DNA of 64,000 nt. It comes from Okeanomitos corallinicola TIOX110 (GTDB lineage: Bacteria > Cyanobacteriota > Cyanobacteriia > Cyanobacteriales > Nostocaceae). Both the position numbers and the translations under genes were made by a program. Position 1 is the stretch's first letter. Each line of letters opens with the position of its first letter. The stretch is taken from NCBI RefSeq assembly GCF_038050375.1, contig NZ_CP150886.1, positions 4,939,318-5,003,317 of the forward strand, read 5' to 3'. The notes under the pieces were generated by a model that was not told the DNA's origin, did no database searches, and saw only the letters and a program-made list of their open reading frames with translations. Shown here in pieces: positions 9,466 through 19,166 of the stretch.

Positions 9466-10842
9466 ATGTATCAAGCGCAACCACCCCTAGAATTCATTCC
9501 CCCAGCTTTTAACCCGTTGTTGTTAAAATTTGTGCATCTACTATTACCAGCCTGGTTACAATGGAAAACTTCTATTAACACAATTGAAGCGGAAAATGTA
9601 GAAATATTAGCAAATCTTTATCATCAATTTCAAGATCGTAAAATTCGCTTTATGCTGGCTTTTCGTCATCCCAAAATAGATGATCCATTTTGTTTAACTT
9701 ATTTATTTTCTCAACTTTTACCTAAACTAGCTCAACAGCAAAATATAAATTTAGAATATCCCATTCATACCCATTTTATCTATGATCGGGGTATTCCTTT
9801 ATGGGCAGGTAAACATATTGGTTGGTTAGCAGCAAATTTAGGTGCAACTCCTATTCAAAGGGGTAAAGCTGACTGGACTGGTTTACGTTCTGCACGGGAT
9901 TTATATATTAATGGTAAATTTCCTATGGCTGCTGCGCCAGAAGGTGCTACAAATGGTTTATCAGAAATTATTAGTCCTCTAGAACCTGGCATTGCCCAAA
10001 TGGGTTTTTGGTGTGCGGAAGATTTACAAAAAGCTGGGAGAAAAGAGCAGGTTTTTATTCTCCCCATCGGTATTAAATATAGTTATATAAATGAACCTTG
10101 GGCGGAAATTTCTAATTTATTAACTGAGTTAGAAACTGCTAGTGGGTTAAATATTGCATCAACAAATAATCCAAATTCTTTTGAAGTATTATATTCACGG
10201 TTATTGAGTTTAGCTGAAAATTTGTTATCTATAATGGAGCAGTTTTATACAAAATTCTATCACCAGACTTTACCAGATAAAAAAATTACCAATGGTGAAA
10301 TAAGTGATAGAAATGAAGCCTTAGCCTATCGCTTACAATCTGTAATGAATATTGCCTTATTCATTGCTGAACAATATTTTGATTTATCATCTAGAGGTAA
10401 TTGGAATGATAGATGTAGAAGAGTAGAACAAGCGGGATGGAATTATATTTTTAGGGAAGATTTCAAGGAAATTAAATCAATTTCAATGATTGAAAAACAT
10501 CTAGGAGATAGAATTGCGGAGGAAGCTTATTTTCGGATGTGGCATATGAGATTAGTAGAGAGTTTTGTGGCTGTTTCTGGTACGTATATCCAGGCAAGAC
10601 CCACCGTAGAAAGATTCGCAGAAATGACTTTATTGTTATGGGATATGGTGAATAAAATTAAGGGTTCTTATCCGGCAAAACGTCCCGAATTAGGTAAACA
10701 AAAAGCGAAAATTACTGTGGGTGAACCTATTTCTGTTTCTGAACGTTATCCTAGTTATAAAACTAATCGGGTAGCTGCTAGAAAAGCGGTAACAGACTTA
10801 ACCAGTGACTTGCAGCAGGTGTTAGAAAAGTTAGTTGTTTAG
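9466..10842 (+). CDS. PlsC-like glycerolipid acyltransferase
   Basis: 458 aa. The first 250 residues resemble an acyl-glycerol-phosphate acyltransferase: a hydrophobic segment, RFMLAFRHPKIDDPF, HFIYDRGIPLW followed by NLGATPIQRG, and an AAAPEGATN motif corresponding to the family's PEG(T) block. The canonical NHxxxxD box is not clear; FRHPKIDDP is the nearest match. The C-terminal 200 residues are helical and of unknown function. A role in membrane lipid synthesis at the inner face of a membrane is inferred from the domain alone. No operon partner is evident. Confidence 0.65.
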   Translation: MYQAQPPLEFIPPAFNPLLLKFVHLLLPAWLQWKTSINTIEAENVEILANLYHQFQDRKIRFMLAFRHPKIDDPFCLTYLFSQLLPKLAQQQNINLEYPIHTHFIYDRGIPLWAGKHIGWLAANLGATPIQRGKADWTGLRSARDLYINGKFPMAAAPEGATNGLSEIISPLEPGIAQMGFWCAEDLQKAGRKEQVFILPIGIKYSYINEPWAEISNLLTELETASGLNIASTNNPNSFEVLYSRLLSLAENLLSIMEQFYTKFYHQTLPDKKITNGEISDRNEALAYRLQSVMNIALFIAEQYFDLSSRGNWNDRCRRVEQAGWNYIFREDFKEIKSISMIEKHLGDRIAEEAYFRMWHMRLVESFVAVSGTYIQARPTVERFAEMTLLLWDMVNKIKGSYPAKRPELGKQKAKITVGEPISVSERYPSYKTNRVAARKAVTDLTSDLQQVLEKLVV

Positions 10843-10918
10843 TCAAGATTTTTAACTCTATCACCTGTTAGCTATTCATAAATCTTTCAGATACAAGAAG
10901 AATAGTGATATAGTTACC

Positions 10919-11044
10919 AGCATCGGTTCTAATGGGGAGCAGCCATTGGACGTGAGGGGGAAAGTCTGGTGCAAATCCGGCGCTGTCCCGCAACTGTAAG
11001 CCACAATATGGTAAGTCAGGATGCCCGCCGAAAAAAGGACGTTT
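10919..11044 (+). promoter_or_regulatory. Cobalamin riboswitch
   Basis: The segment has the conserved parts of the B12 aptamer in order: a short P1/P2 region (GCATCGGTTCT), GGGAAAGTCTGGTGCAAATC, the B12-box core GCGCTGTCCCGCAACTGTAA, then TCAGGATGCCCGCC. It lies directly upstream of cbiM. By the family's known behaviour, cobalamin binding should reduce expression of the cobalt uptake operon. Confidence 0.93.
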
Positions 11045-11072
11045 ATATACATATATCTGCGAGGTACAGATT

Positions 11073-11852
11073 TTGTCTAGAAAAAAACAGGGGTTAGTTA
11101 GTCTAATCCTCATGGCTGTTGTTAGTTTTTACTTAGTAGTTGGTTTCCCCAAACCCGCCTATGCTATGCACATTATGGAAGGTTTTTTACCGATAGAATG
11201 GGCAATTTTTTGGTGGGTTGTAGCGTTACCATTTTTTGTTTTAGGATTGCTACGTCTGAATCGTATTACCAAAGCTAACCCAGAGTTGAAACTGTTGTTG
11301 GGATTAGCCGGTGCTTTTGCTTTTGTGCTGTCAGCGTTAAAAATTCCTTCCGTGACTGGTAGTTGTTCTCATCCCACCGGCACAGGTTTAGGTGCGGTAC
11401 TGTTTGGACCGCTGACAATGACAGTTTTAGGTAGCTTGGTATTGTTATTTCAGGCTTTATTATTGGCACATGGTGGTTTGACGACTTTGGGAGCAAATGC
11501 TTTTTCAATGGCGATCGCCGGACCCTTTGCAGCTTATTGGATTTATAATCTCATCATGGGTGCAAGTGGTAAACAAAAAACTGCCATATTCTTAGCCGCA
11601 GCTTTAGCAAATTTACTCACCTACGTTATCACTTCTATCCAACTCGCCTTGGCTTTTCCTGCACCGGTGGGTGGATTTATCGCTTCATTTACAAAATTCG
11701 CGGCAATTTTTGCTGTTACTCAAATACCCTTAGCAATCAGTGAAGGATTATTAACTGTATTAGTATGGAACTGGCTACAATCTTATAATCCTCAAGAATT
11801 GGAACTGTTGCAATTAATCAAGGGAAGAAATCACAGCAATGAATCAATCTAG
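11073..11852 (+). CDS. cbiM: Cobalt ECF transporter S component CbiM
   Basis: 259-aa membrane protein, the substrate-binding S component of the cobalt energy-coupling-factor importer. After an N-terminal hydrophobic segment ending in AYA comes the mature N-terminus MHIMEG, whose His is the metal-binding end in CbiM proteins. About six further membrane segments follow, with the [13 protein letters not shown] motif. The start is TTG at 11073 with GAGG 8 bases upstream; ATG at 11112 is the alternative. It overlaps cbiN by 14 bp. Control by the upstream B12 riboswitch is expected. Confidence 0.92.
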   Translation: MSRKKQGLVSLILMAVVSFYLVVGFPKPAYAMHIMEGFLPIEWAIFWWVVALPFFVLGLLRLNRITKANPELKLLLGLAGAFAFVLSALKIPSVTGSCSHPTGTGLGAVLFGPLTMTVLGSLVLLFQALLLAHGGLTTLGANAFSMAIAGPFAAYWIYNLIMGASGKQKTAIFLAAALANLLTYVITSIQLALAFPAPVGGFIASFTKFAAIFAVTQIPLAISEGLLTVLVWNWLQSYNPQELELLQLIKGRNHSNESI

Positions 11853-12135
11853 TAAAAGCTTGAATAACTGGTTTTTAATCTTAGCAGTGTTAGGTTTAGC
11901 AATCGCACCTTTAATATTTGTCCGTGGTGCAGAATTTGGTGGTGCAGACGGCGAAGCAGAAACAGTTATTAATGAAATACAACCTGAATATAAACCCTGG
12001 TTTACATCAATTATGACACCAGCTAGTAAAGAAGTAGAAAGTCTATTATTTGCTTCTCAAGCTGCTGTCGGTGCGGGAGTAGTTGGTTACGCAATTGGTT
12101 TATATAAAGGACGTTCCCAACAACCTAAAGAATGA
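11839..12135 (+). CDS. cbiN: Cobalt ECF transporter small subunit CbiN
   Basis: 98 aa with two membrane segments, one at each end, and an acidic loop between them (GADGEAE ... [10 protein letters not shown]), as in CbiN. CbiN assists metal loading into CbiM. It overlaps cbiM by 14 bp and cbiQ by 4 bp (ATGA), indicating coupled translation. Confidence 0.92.
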   Translation: MNQSSKSLNNWFLILAVLGLAIAPLIFVRGAEFGGADGEAETVINEIQPEYKPWFTSIMTPASKEVESLLFASQAAVGAGVVGYAIGLYKGRSQQPKE

Positions 12136-12944
12136 GTTTAAAATTAGATACTTTAGCTTATACAAATCAACTGCGAGGATTACCGCCGGAACATAAAATA
12201 ATTTTTGCCTTGACAACCTTGACTATTTCCCTATTTACCCATCCCTTAGTGCAAATTTGTACAGCACTTTGGATAGGAATTTGGATCTTAATTTACGCCA
12301 GAATTCCGGCTGGTATTTATTTGCGGTTATTACTATTCACCCTAATTTTCTGTTTAACAAGTTTACCAGCACTGATGATAAATGGAGTATCAATTGCTAA
12401 TTTGCAAACTGCACAATTAGACTCATTGTATGGGTTTAATTTTGGCAACTTCTATATTTACATCAGTTATAGTGGCAGCATTCAAGCATGGGAAATTTTA
12501 ACTAGAGCCTTAGCTTCTGTTTCCTGCTTATATTTTCTCATGTTTACCGTTCCTTTCACAGAGATATTACAAACCCTGCGAGATTGGAAATTTCCAGTGC
12601 TGTTAACCGATTTATTATTACTAATGTATCGGTTTATCTTCATTTTGCTAAAAACAGCAGATGAATTATGGACAGCACAAAATTCTCGTGGTGGCTACCG
12701 TAATTGGCATACTAGCATGAAAAGTTTAGCCTTATTAATTGGAAAATTATTACAGCGAACTCTACAACAATATAGTCAATTTTCTTTAGGATTAAAAGCG
12801 CGAGGTTTTGCCGGTGAACTTCGAGTTTGGCATCCCCGCCGTTATCGTCCATCTCCACGTTATATAATTGAAGCAACTTGTGGCTGTGTATTATTAATAG
12901 GATTAGAAATTTGCCAAAATGCAGGAATATTTACTCGAATTTGA
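12132..12944 (+). CDS. cbiQ: Cobalt ECF transporter T component CbiQ
   Basis: 270-aa transmembrane coupling protein. It has about five membrane segments and the family coupling motifs AQNSRGGY and LKARGF, which contact the ATPase. It links CbiM to CbiO in the cytoplasmic membrane. Overlap with cbiO is 26 bp. Confidence 0.92.
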   Translation: MSLKLDTLAYTNQLRGLPPEHKIIFALTTLTISLFTHPLVQICTALWIGIWILIYARIPAGIYLRLLLFTLIFCLTSLPALMINGVSIANLQTAQLDSLYGFNFGNFYIYISYSGSIQAWEILTRALASVSCLYFLMFTVPFTEILQTLRDWKFPVLLTDLLLLMYRFIFILLKTADELWTAQNSRGGYRNWHTSMKSLALLIGKLLQRTLQQYSQFSLGLKARGFAGELRVWHPRRYRPSPRYIIEATCGCVLLIGLEICQNAGIFTRI

Positions 12945-13740
12945 GCAAGTATATTACACCTATCCAGGTTCACAACAATCTACTTTAAATGGTTTAAGTA
13001 TCAAGATTCCTGCCGGGAAAAAATGTGCATTAATTGGTCAAAATGGTTGTGGTAAAACCACACTTTTTTTATTAGCAAATGGTTTATATAAACCTAATTC
13101 TGGCATTGTTAGTTGGTGTGGTAAACCATTAATTTATAATCGTCAAGACCTCAGTAAAATCCGTCAAAAAGTCGGTTTAGTATTTCAAGATCCAGAACAA
13201 CAAATAGTAGCTTCTACCGTTGAAGAAGATATTTCCTATGGTTTATGTAATTTAGGTTTACCAACAGCAGAAATTAAATACCGAGTAGAACAAGTATTAA
13301 TTGAATTTGGACTTACCAAGTTAGCAGACAAACCTGTACATCATCTTAGTTTAGGACAGAAAAAGCGAGTTTCTATAGCTGATGTTATGGTACTAAAACC
13401 GCAGCTTTTAATATTAGATGAACCAACCGCATATTTAGATGTAAAACACACTAGAAACTTGATGAAAACACTCAAACAAATTCATCAAGACGGCAATACT
13501 TTATTAATGGCTACCCATGATTTAGATTTAGTCTATCGTTGGGCAGATTGGGTTTTTGTCATGGATAAAGGACAATTGATGCTAGAGGGAACACCAGAAG
13601 ATGTATTTTGCCAGCAGACACTTTTAGAAGAGTTAGAATTAGGTGTACCATTAATATATGAAATGTTATTTGATGGACTATCTCCTGAAGAGGAGATAAT
13701 TATAGAGAGAGTCAGGCAACGGATATTAAAAGATAGCTAA
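12919..13740 (+). CDS. cbiO: Cobalt ECF transporter ATPase CbiO
   Basis: 273-aa ABC ATPase that drives cobalt uptake. Walker A is GQNGCGKTT, the Q-loop is VFQDPEQQ, the signature is LSLGQKKR, Walker B is LLILDEPTAYLD, and the switch histidine is in MATHDLDL. It is the last gene of the riboswitch-controlled cbiMNQO operon. cydA begins 124 bp downstream and may have its own promoter. Confidence 0.93.
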   Translation: MQEYLLEFEQVYYTYPGSQQSTLNGLSIKIPAGKKCALIGQNGCGKTTLFLLANGLYKPNSGIVSWCGKPLIYNRQDLSKIRQKVGLVFQDPEQQIVASTVEEDISYGLCNLGLPTAEIKYRVEQVLIEFGLTKLADKPVHHLSLGQKKRVSIADVMVLKPQLLILDEPTAYLDVKHTRNLMKTLKQIHQDGNTLLMATHDLDLVYRWADWVFVMDKGQLMLEGTPEDVFCQQTLLEELELGVPLIYEMLFDGLSPEEEIIIERVRQRILKDS

Positions 13741-13864
13741 AATCAATATCTAGTGATTACAAATCTTAAAACTTATGGAATTATCACAGTACAAGTAAAT
13801 ATGACTGTATATCATATACACATAAATATGTACTTAGCAATCTGGCGTAAATTCCGGCAAAACA

Positions 13865-15301
13865 ATGGATATTTTATCAAATACCGTAGCATTATCAAGG
13901 ATTCAATTTGCATTTACAGCAATTTTTCACATGATTTGGCCTGTTCTGACTACAGGAATGTCAATTTACTTAATAGTTGTCGAAGGACTGTGGTTAAAAA
14001 CCAAAAATCCCACCTATTATCATCATGCCCGGTTTTGGTCAAAACTATATTTACTCAACTTTGGGATTGGGGTTGCATCAGGTTTACCAATGGGTTTTCA
14101 ATTTGGTACAAACTGGGCCCCATTATCAGAATCTGTAGGGGATTTTTTAGGTAGTATTCTTGGTTTTGAAGGTTCTATGGCATTTATGCTAGAGGCTTCT
14201 TTTTTAGGAATTATGATGTTTGGTTGGGAGCGAGTTAACCCAGTCATTCACTACTTAGCAACTATTTGTGTAGCTTTTGGTGCGAACCTTTCCACATTTT
14301 GGATTTTAGTGGCCAATTCCTGGTTTCAGACTCCTAGCGGTGGAGAAATGGTAGATGGTAAATTCGTTGTTAGTGACTATTTCCAGGCAATTTTAAATCC
14401 CTTCATGGTGAATAGTTTCCTACATATGTTCTTGGCAACATTGGAAACTTCATTGTTTGTAATTGGTGCTATTAGTGCCTGGTATATTCTTAACAATCGC
14501 CATCAAGAGTTTTTTAGTAAATCATTGAAAATAATTTTAGCAATCGCCATTTTTATTGCCCCTGCACAAGTATTAATTGGTCATGCGAGTGGCGACCAAG
14601 TTTATAAATATCAACCCACAAAATTAGCAGCAATAGAAGCGCAATGGGAAACAGTCCCCGCAGGAGAATCAGCCAAATGGAATATCATCGCTATTCCCAA
14701 TGAAAAAGCCGAAAAAAATGATTTAGAAATCGCTATTCCCCAGGGTTTAGGATACATTTTAGAATTCAAATCTAAGCTATCTGAACCAGTTTTAGGACTC
14801 AAAGAATGGCAACCAGAAAACCGCCCTCCAATGGTAGGTTTAATATTCTATTCTTTCCGCATTATGGCAGGGATTGGGTTTTTCCTAGTTGGTTTAATGC
14901 TTTGGACTACATTGCAATGGTTGAGAGGTAAACTCAAAGCTGAAAATATTCATCAACAAAAATGGTTATTAAGAACTTGGGTTTTGTCAGCACCTTTAGG
15001 TTATTTAGCCATAGAATCAGGTTGGATTGTTCGCTGTGTAGGTAGACAACCTTGGACAGTTTACGGACAAATTCGCACCACAGATGCAGCTTCCCATTTA
15101 CCACCAGGTGAAGTGTTATTTTCCCTCACAGTCATCACCGTACTTTACAGTGTTTTGTTTGTCTCTGCCATGTATTTTGGTAGCAAAATTATTCGCAAAG
15201 GGCCAGATTTAAATTTACCAATTCCAGGCAGTGATATCAGCACAGTAATTGCTACTGAATCTGTCAGTCATATTCCCGATAGTCGTCCGTTAGAAACATA
15301 A
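13865..15301 (+). CDS. cydA: Cytochrome bd-type quinol oxidase subunit I
   Basis: 478 aa, mostly membrane. It carries the haem ligand region near the N-terminus (FTAIFHMIWPVLTTG), the EGSMAFMLEAS segment, and the diagnostic GRQPWTVYGQIRT motif near residue 395. Together with CydB it oxidises quinol and reduces oxygen to water with high affinity in the cytoplasmic or thylakoid membrane. High-affinity respiration is useful for keeping oxygen low in nitrogen-fixing cells, but the sequence does not show heterocyst-specific control. The Q-loop is short. Confidence 0.93.
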   Translation: MDILSNTVALSRIQFAFTAIFHMIWPVLTTGMSIYLIVVEGLWLKTKNPTYYHHARFWSKLYLLNFGIGVASGLPMGFQFGTNWAPLSESVGDFLGSILGFEGSMAFMLEASFLGIMMFGWERVNPVIHYLATICVAFGANLSTFWILVANSWFQTPSGGEMVDGKFVVSDYFQAILNPFMVNSFLHMFLATLETSLFVIGAISAWYILNNRHQEFFSKSLKIILAIAIFIAPAQVLIGHASGDQVYKYQPTKLAAIEAQWETVPAGESAKWNIIAIPNEKAEKNDLEIAIPQGLGYILEFKSKLSEPVLGLKEWQPENRPPMVGLIFYSFRIMAGIGFFLVGLMLWTTLQWLRGKLKAENIHQQKWLLRTWVLSAPLGYLAIESGWIVRCVGRQPWTVYGQIRTTDAASHLPPGEVLFSLTVITVLYSVLFVSAMYFGSKIIRKGPDLNLPIPGSDISTVIATESVSHIPDSRPLET

Positions 15302-15327
15302 AAATAGGAAGAATAGGAAAAACTTAC

Positions 15328-16341
15328 ATGGATGCTTTATTACACTTTTTACCACAAGTTTGGTTTGTAATTCTCGGTTTATTTCTCTTTCTGTATGTCC
15401 TTTTAGATGGGTTTGATTTAGGGGTTGGTATCCTTTCCCTAACATCCTCCGATGAACAACGCCGCAGCTTATTAATGACCAGTTTAGGTAACGTTTGGGA
15501 TGCTAATGAAACTTGGTTAGTATTAATGGCAGGAGCATTATTTGGTGCTTTTCCCCTTGCCTATGGCACAATTTTAAACGCCCTTTATTTACCATTAATG
15601 GTGATGGTTGTAGGGTTAATTCTCAGGGCTGTAGCCTTTGAATTTCGGGAACATTCTGATAACAAAAAGTTCTGGAATTTCGCCTTTGGAATTGGTAGTT
15701 TTATCGCTTCTTTATTTCAAGGATTTGCTTTAGGTGGTGTATTAGCAGGAATTAAAGTTGATCCAGCCGGACATTTTATTGGTGGGATGTGGGACTGGTT
15801 AAGTTGGCAATCATTATTAACAGCATTAACGCTGGTACAAGGTTATGTATTGATTGGTTCAACCTACCTAATTTTGAAAACCGGAGGTAAATTACAAGAA
15901 ACTCATTTTAAAACTGCTAAATTAGCAGCTTGGACTACTTTAATTGGTGCGATTCTAATTACAATTACTACACCAATTGTTTATGAAAATGCCAGAGCTA
16001 GATTATTTCATCAACCAGAGGTTTATATTTTTGCACTAATTCCCATTTTGGGTATGTTGTTGATTTGGTTGTTGTTACAAAGCCTGAATCGTAAACAGGA
16101 AGTGGCTGCATTTGTTTATACAGCCTTGGTATTTCTACTCACGTTTCTTGGCTTAGGATTTATTGCCTTCCCTTACATTATTCCCCCCACCATCACCATT
16201 TATCAAGCGGCATCTTCCCCTAGTGCAATGGTATTCATGATTACCTTTATTGGGGTTTTAATTCCGATTATGTTGTTTTACAACATCTACAATTACTTTG
16301 TGTTTAGGGGTAAGGTGATAACAATGGAAGAGGGAGAATAA
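15328..16341 (+). CDS. cydB: Cytochrome bd-type quinol oxidase subunit II
   Basis: 337-aa polytopic membrane protein that starts 26 bp after cydA behind AGGAAAAAC. It contains the CydB hallmarks LLDGFDLGVGIL near residue 25 and GNVWDANETWLVL near residue 54, followed by about eight hydrophobic segments. It stabilises the haem centres of CydA. Confidence 0.93.
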   Translation: MDALLHFLPQVWFVILGLFLFLYVLLDGFDLGVGILSLTSSDEQRRSLLMTSLGNVWDANETWLVLMAGALFGAFPLAYGTILNALYLPLMVMVVGLILRAVAFEFREHSDNKKFWNFAFGIGSFIASLFQGFALGGVLAGIKVDPAGHFIGGMWDWLSWQSLLTALTLVQGYVLIGSTYLILKTGGKLQETHFKTAKLAAWTTLIGAILITITTPIVYENARARLFHQPEVYIFALIPILGMLLIWLLLQSLNRKQEVAAFVYTALVFLLTFLGLGFIAFPYIIPPTITIYQAASSPSAMVFMITFIGVLIPIMLFYNIYNYFVFRGKVITMEEGE

Positions 16342-16377
16342 ATAACGAATTAGCAATAGAGAGTCGCACAAAACCCA

Positions 16378-17121
16378 CTATTTCATCACAGACCTTAATT
16401 CTTTCAGAGCCTGACCAATTTCTACAAACTCAGAGTTTTGTGACAGCTTTTTCAAAGTTTCTGAATCGCTTTCCATCACAATTTCATTGTAGAGATTAAT
16501 AGCTTCATTCAACTTGTTAGGATTAACAGTGACAACTGTATTTTTTTCAGCGATAGTTGCATCTGGTTTGATCGCTTTTGTGCTGGCTACTAGCTGTCCT
16601 TTTTTTAACTCCAGTAAAGAAGAATTTGTTGTTGTAGCAGGTGTAGTTTTGAAGATTTGTTTGATGGCGCGGATTAAATTTTTGGCTGTGTGTTGAGAAA
16701 GTCCGCCGAGTTTTAATGAATGAAGAAGTCTCTCAGTAGCAGACGGTGAGAGGAGATTGTTATTGATAGGTAAAGCGGTTTTAAGCCTATCTCTAGCTTC
16801 TGGTGAAAGTCGGATTTCAATGCCATCAGATTTTTTTTCCACAGTGAAATCATCTGATTGAGATCCACTACCAGATCCGGCTTGACCTTTACTTGGTGAA
16901 GAATTGGAGTTTCCACCATTGTTTGCACCACCACTACCAGATCCAGCTTGACCTTTACTGGGTGATGGATGATAGTTTGTAGGTGGAGTTCCACCACCAC
17001 TACCAGATCCCGCTTGTCCTTTACTCGGTGAATTTGCCTCAGCTTGATTTGTTAATTGCCAACTAATTGCAATTAAAGGTGAAAAAGCGAGAGCAATAAT
17101 CAAAGTTCTGATTTTTAACAT
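16378..17121 (-). CDS. Exported small repeat protein (paralogue of 19167-19820)
   Basis: 247 aa with a signal peptide (hydrophobic residues about 5-20, cut near NQAEA). Residues 30-95 contain three near-identical copies of SPSKGQAGSGSGG, a Gly/Ser linker-like repeat also visible in the DNA. The C-terminal helical region ends in SQNSEFVEIGQALKELRSVMK-like sequence shared with the protein at 19167-19820. It lies downstream of the predicted beta-barrel gene at 17423-18613 on the same strand, the same order as the second cassette. Function is unknown; a cell-envelope location is inferred. Confidence 0.75.
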   Translation of the reverse strand: MLKIRTLIIALAFSPLIAISWQLTNQAEANSPSKGQAGSGSGGGTPPTNYHPSPSKGQAGSGSGGANNGGNSNSSPSKGQAGSGSGSQSDDFTVEKKSDGIEIRLSPEARDRLKTALPINNNLLSPSATERLLHSLKLGGLSQHTAKNLIRAIKQIFKTTPATTTNSSLLELKKGQLVASTKAIKPDATIAEKNTVVTVNPNKLNEAINLYNEIVMESDSETLKKLSQNSEFVEIGQALKELRSVMK

Positions 17122-17422
17122 GATGATTCTCTAGATAGTAAATTTGGAAGTGCTTATTTTTTTCAGTTAGCTGAAAAAGTTGTCAAAAATGTTTGAGTTT
17201 TGATGCTATTCCAGGTTGATGGGTTGAATAGTTGCAAAACTATTTATGAATGAAGAGGCAGGAGGGAAGAGGTTTTTAGGCAATTTTACATTTTGTAACA
17301 TACCTCGTTTTTTTCGCACCAACTTACTTAGCAATTACCAATTGCCAATTACCAGCCTAAACAGAGATGATAAGTGTATCTCTGACGAGATGCTACGCGA
17401 ACAACCGGACATGATATTGGTT
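17122..17422. other. Intergenic spacer with heptamer-type repeats
   Basis: No supported gene. It contains copies of an ATTACCA-like heptamer near 17330-17355 and a word GACGAGATGCTACGCGAAC at about 17386-17404 of a kind widely repeated in cyanobacterial genomes. It should contain the promoter of the small repeat protein. Confidence 0.4.
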
Positions 17423-18613
17423 CTATCTCGGCAAGAAATTGAAACCATAACCCACAGTAAGAACAAATACTGTACCCCCTGGACTGTTATCTGTGAGATC
17501 AGCACCTTGAGCAGTGATTGTAAAAGGAATGGTAGGTATAGGAACAACGGAGACACCAGCATTTAAACCCACACCACTCCAACCTACACCCATACCTATC
17601 TGCGGATGAACTTGCACACCTACCCCACCAAATATACCTGTACTAGCATCCCCTTGTCGGAAGTCGCCACCACCTGCTCCTAGCGAAAAGGACATAGCCA
17701 TTGGATTAACGGGATTTTCAGGCTGTAAAAAAGAGTATGAAGTGATGACACCATAAGCACCAGAAGGTCTAATACCTTCATTGCCATACTGAGCAAAGGT
17801 ATTCCAGCCACCAGCTACAGCAATTTGATGGTTGGGTTTAACATAGACAACCCGATGAGCTTTGAGGTCAAAAGTACCGTTATAACCGAAGTTTTTGATA
17901 CTACCGTTATTGAAAGCCAATTCTATCCCCACCAGTTCGTAGCTATTTCCTATCCCAAAACCCGCGCTCATACTTCCGTCTGGATTGCCGTCCCTGGCTT
18001 TACCTGCTGTAGCGGCTGATGCTCCTATAAATAAGTCACCCCAGGCCGCACCAAAAGCACTGGGAGTACCAAAACTCAGTCCCGGTTGATAGGTACGTTT
18101 AGGTTGAGGAGTTGTTTTGACAAGGGGTTCAATTAATAAATTTTGACGTAATTCCTCAACATCTTTTAAGTTATCACTAGAATTATTAGATGAATCTACC
18201 TTTTGAGTGATACTTTGGGAGTCAAGGGGGAAAAGCTTTTTTGCTTCTGTAGATACATTGCCTAAATCACCTAATGAATCTATTTTAGGGGTGATAATTT
18301 TGGTTTTTTTTGTATCAATTTTAGAGCGATTAATTGCTAAATTTATCCGCTGGCTGATTTCGCTTTTCTCTTGATTAGATAGTAATTTTTTAGCTGTTGA
18401 TAATTCCTTTTTTGCTACATCAGTAATTTCTCCATCAGCCGCAGATGCTGATTTAATAGATACAAATGTAGCGAGGGAGAATAGCCCTATTAGATTTATG
18501 GTAACTAACAACAGCCAATTTCGGTAACTTGTCTTGGCATTCTGGCATTTATTCAAAGCTATATACCTCACACTATTATATAATTTATTTATTTCACAAG
18601 AGGATATTTGCAA
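17423..18613 (-). CDS. Exported glycine-rich beta-strand protein (paralogue of 19885-21138)
   Basis: 396 aa. A hydrophobic export segment lies at about residues 30-55 (WLLLVTINLIGLFSLA), then a helical linker (60-170) and a C-terminal region of alternating beta strands (about 180-396) rich in Gly and aromatic residues and ending in GYGFNFLPR. The ending resembles the terminal strand of an outer-membrane barrel. It aligns along its length with the 417-aa protein at 19885-21138 (FGAAW/YGASW, FGIGN/FGLGD, LKAHR/LKLHR, TDNSPGG/TDNMDES). Function unknown. Confidence 0.75.
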   Translation of the reverse strand: MQISSCEINKLYNSVRYIALNKCQNAKTSYRNWLLLVTINLIGLFSLATFVSIKSASAADGEITDVAKKELSTAKKLLSNQEKSEISQRINLAINRSKIDTKKTKIITPKIDSLGDLGNVSTEAKKLFPLDSQSITQKVDSSNNSSDNLKDVEELRQNLLIEPLVKTTPQPKRTYQPGLSFGTPSAFGAAWGDLFIGASAATAGKARDGNPDGSMSAGFGIGNSYELVGIELAFNNGSIKNFGYNGTFDLKAHRVVYVKPNHQIAVAGGWNTFAQYGNEGIRPSGAYGVITSYSFLQPENPVNPMAMSFSLGAGGGDFRQGDASTGIFGGVGVQVHPQIGMGVGWSGVGLNAGVSVVPIPTIPFTITAQGADLTDNSPGGTVFVLTVGYGFNFLPR

Positions 18614-19111
18614 CCTACCAAAAAGTAGATTTTTACTTTAGTTAAACAATTAGATGCAATGGAAAATCAATGTATCATTGTCTACAAGATACAGTAATGG
18701 TTGATTGTGCTAATTTTTATAGTAAATGCCCTTTAGATATATCCTCTAATATGAGATTTTTACAGACATACATTAGAGTTTTCCGGAAATGTTTTTAAAA
18801 CACAAAATCTCTTTAAAAAATGTATATAACCTTGTTGCTAACATAAAAATTCGATAAAAAAATAATTGTTTTTGTATATAATGTACAGAAAAATCAGCGA
18901 AATTTTATATAATTGCAAATTGTTATTTATTGAACTTTTTATTTTATATTTTGGTAAAAAACATGACATTTTTATTTTGAAAAGTAGTTTCACAAGGCTA
19001 AATTTTGCTGTTTACAAATCAACAAAATTACCCATACCTAATAGCTAAAACGTGAAGAGTTTCTTGACTCTAAGGAAAAAACATTCCCAGTCAACTCTAA
19101 TTAATACTAAA
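18614..19111. other. AT-rich intergenic region
   Basis: About 500 bases of very AT-rich DNA. Short open frames here have no ribosome site and a composition like non-coding DNA. It probably contains the promoter of the 17423-18613 gene. Nothing else was seen. Confidence 0.4.
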
Positions 19112-19140
19112 ATCCCCGACTTCTTTAAGAAATCGGGGAT
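19112..19140 (-). terminator. Hairpin terminator of the second cassette
   Basis: ATCCCCGA and TTCTT pair with AAGAA and TCGGGGAT around a tiny loop. It lies 27 bp beyond the stop of the 19167-19820 gene. The same palindrome type is frequent in Nostocales. Confidence 0.65.
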
Positions 19141-19166
19141 GTCACATTGTGTAAATCCTATCAATA

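Noticed and set aside
13753-14154. 133-aa frame overlapping cydA
   Set aside because: It overlaps the conserved cydA gene in another frame.
17246-17566. 106-aa + strand frame
   Set aside because: It overlaps the 3' end of the well-supported barrel-like gene and runs through repeat sequence.
18866-19048. 60-aa frame in the AT-rich gap
   Set aside because: Composition is that of AT-rich non-coding DNA and no ribosome site is present.
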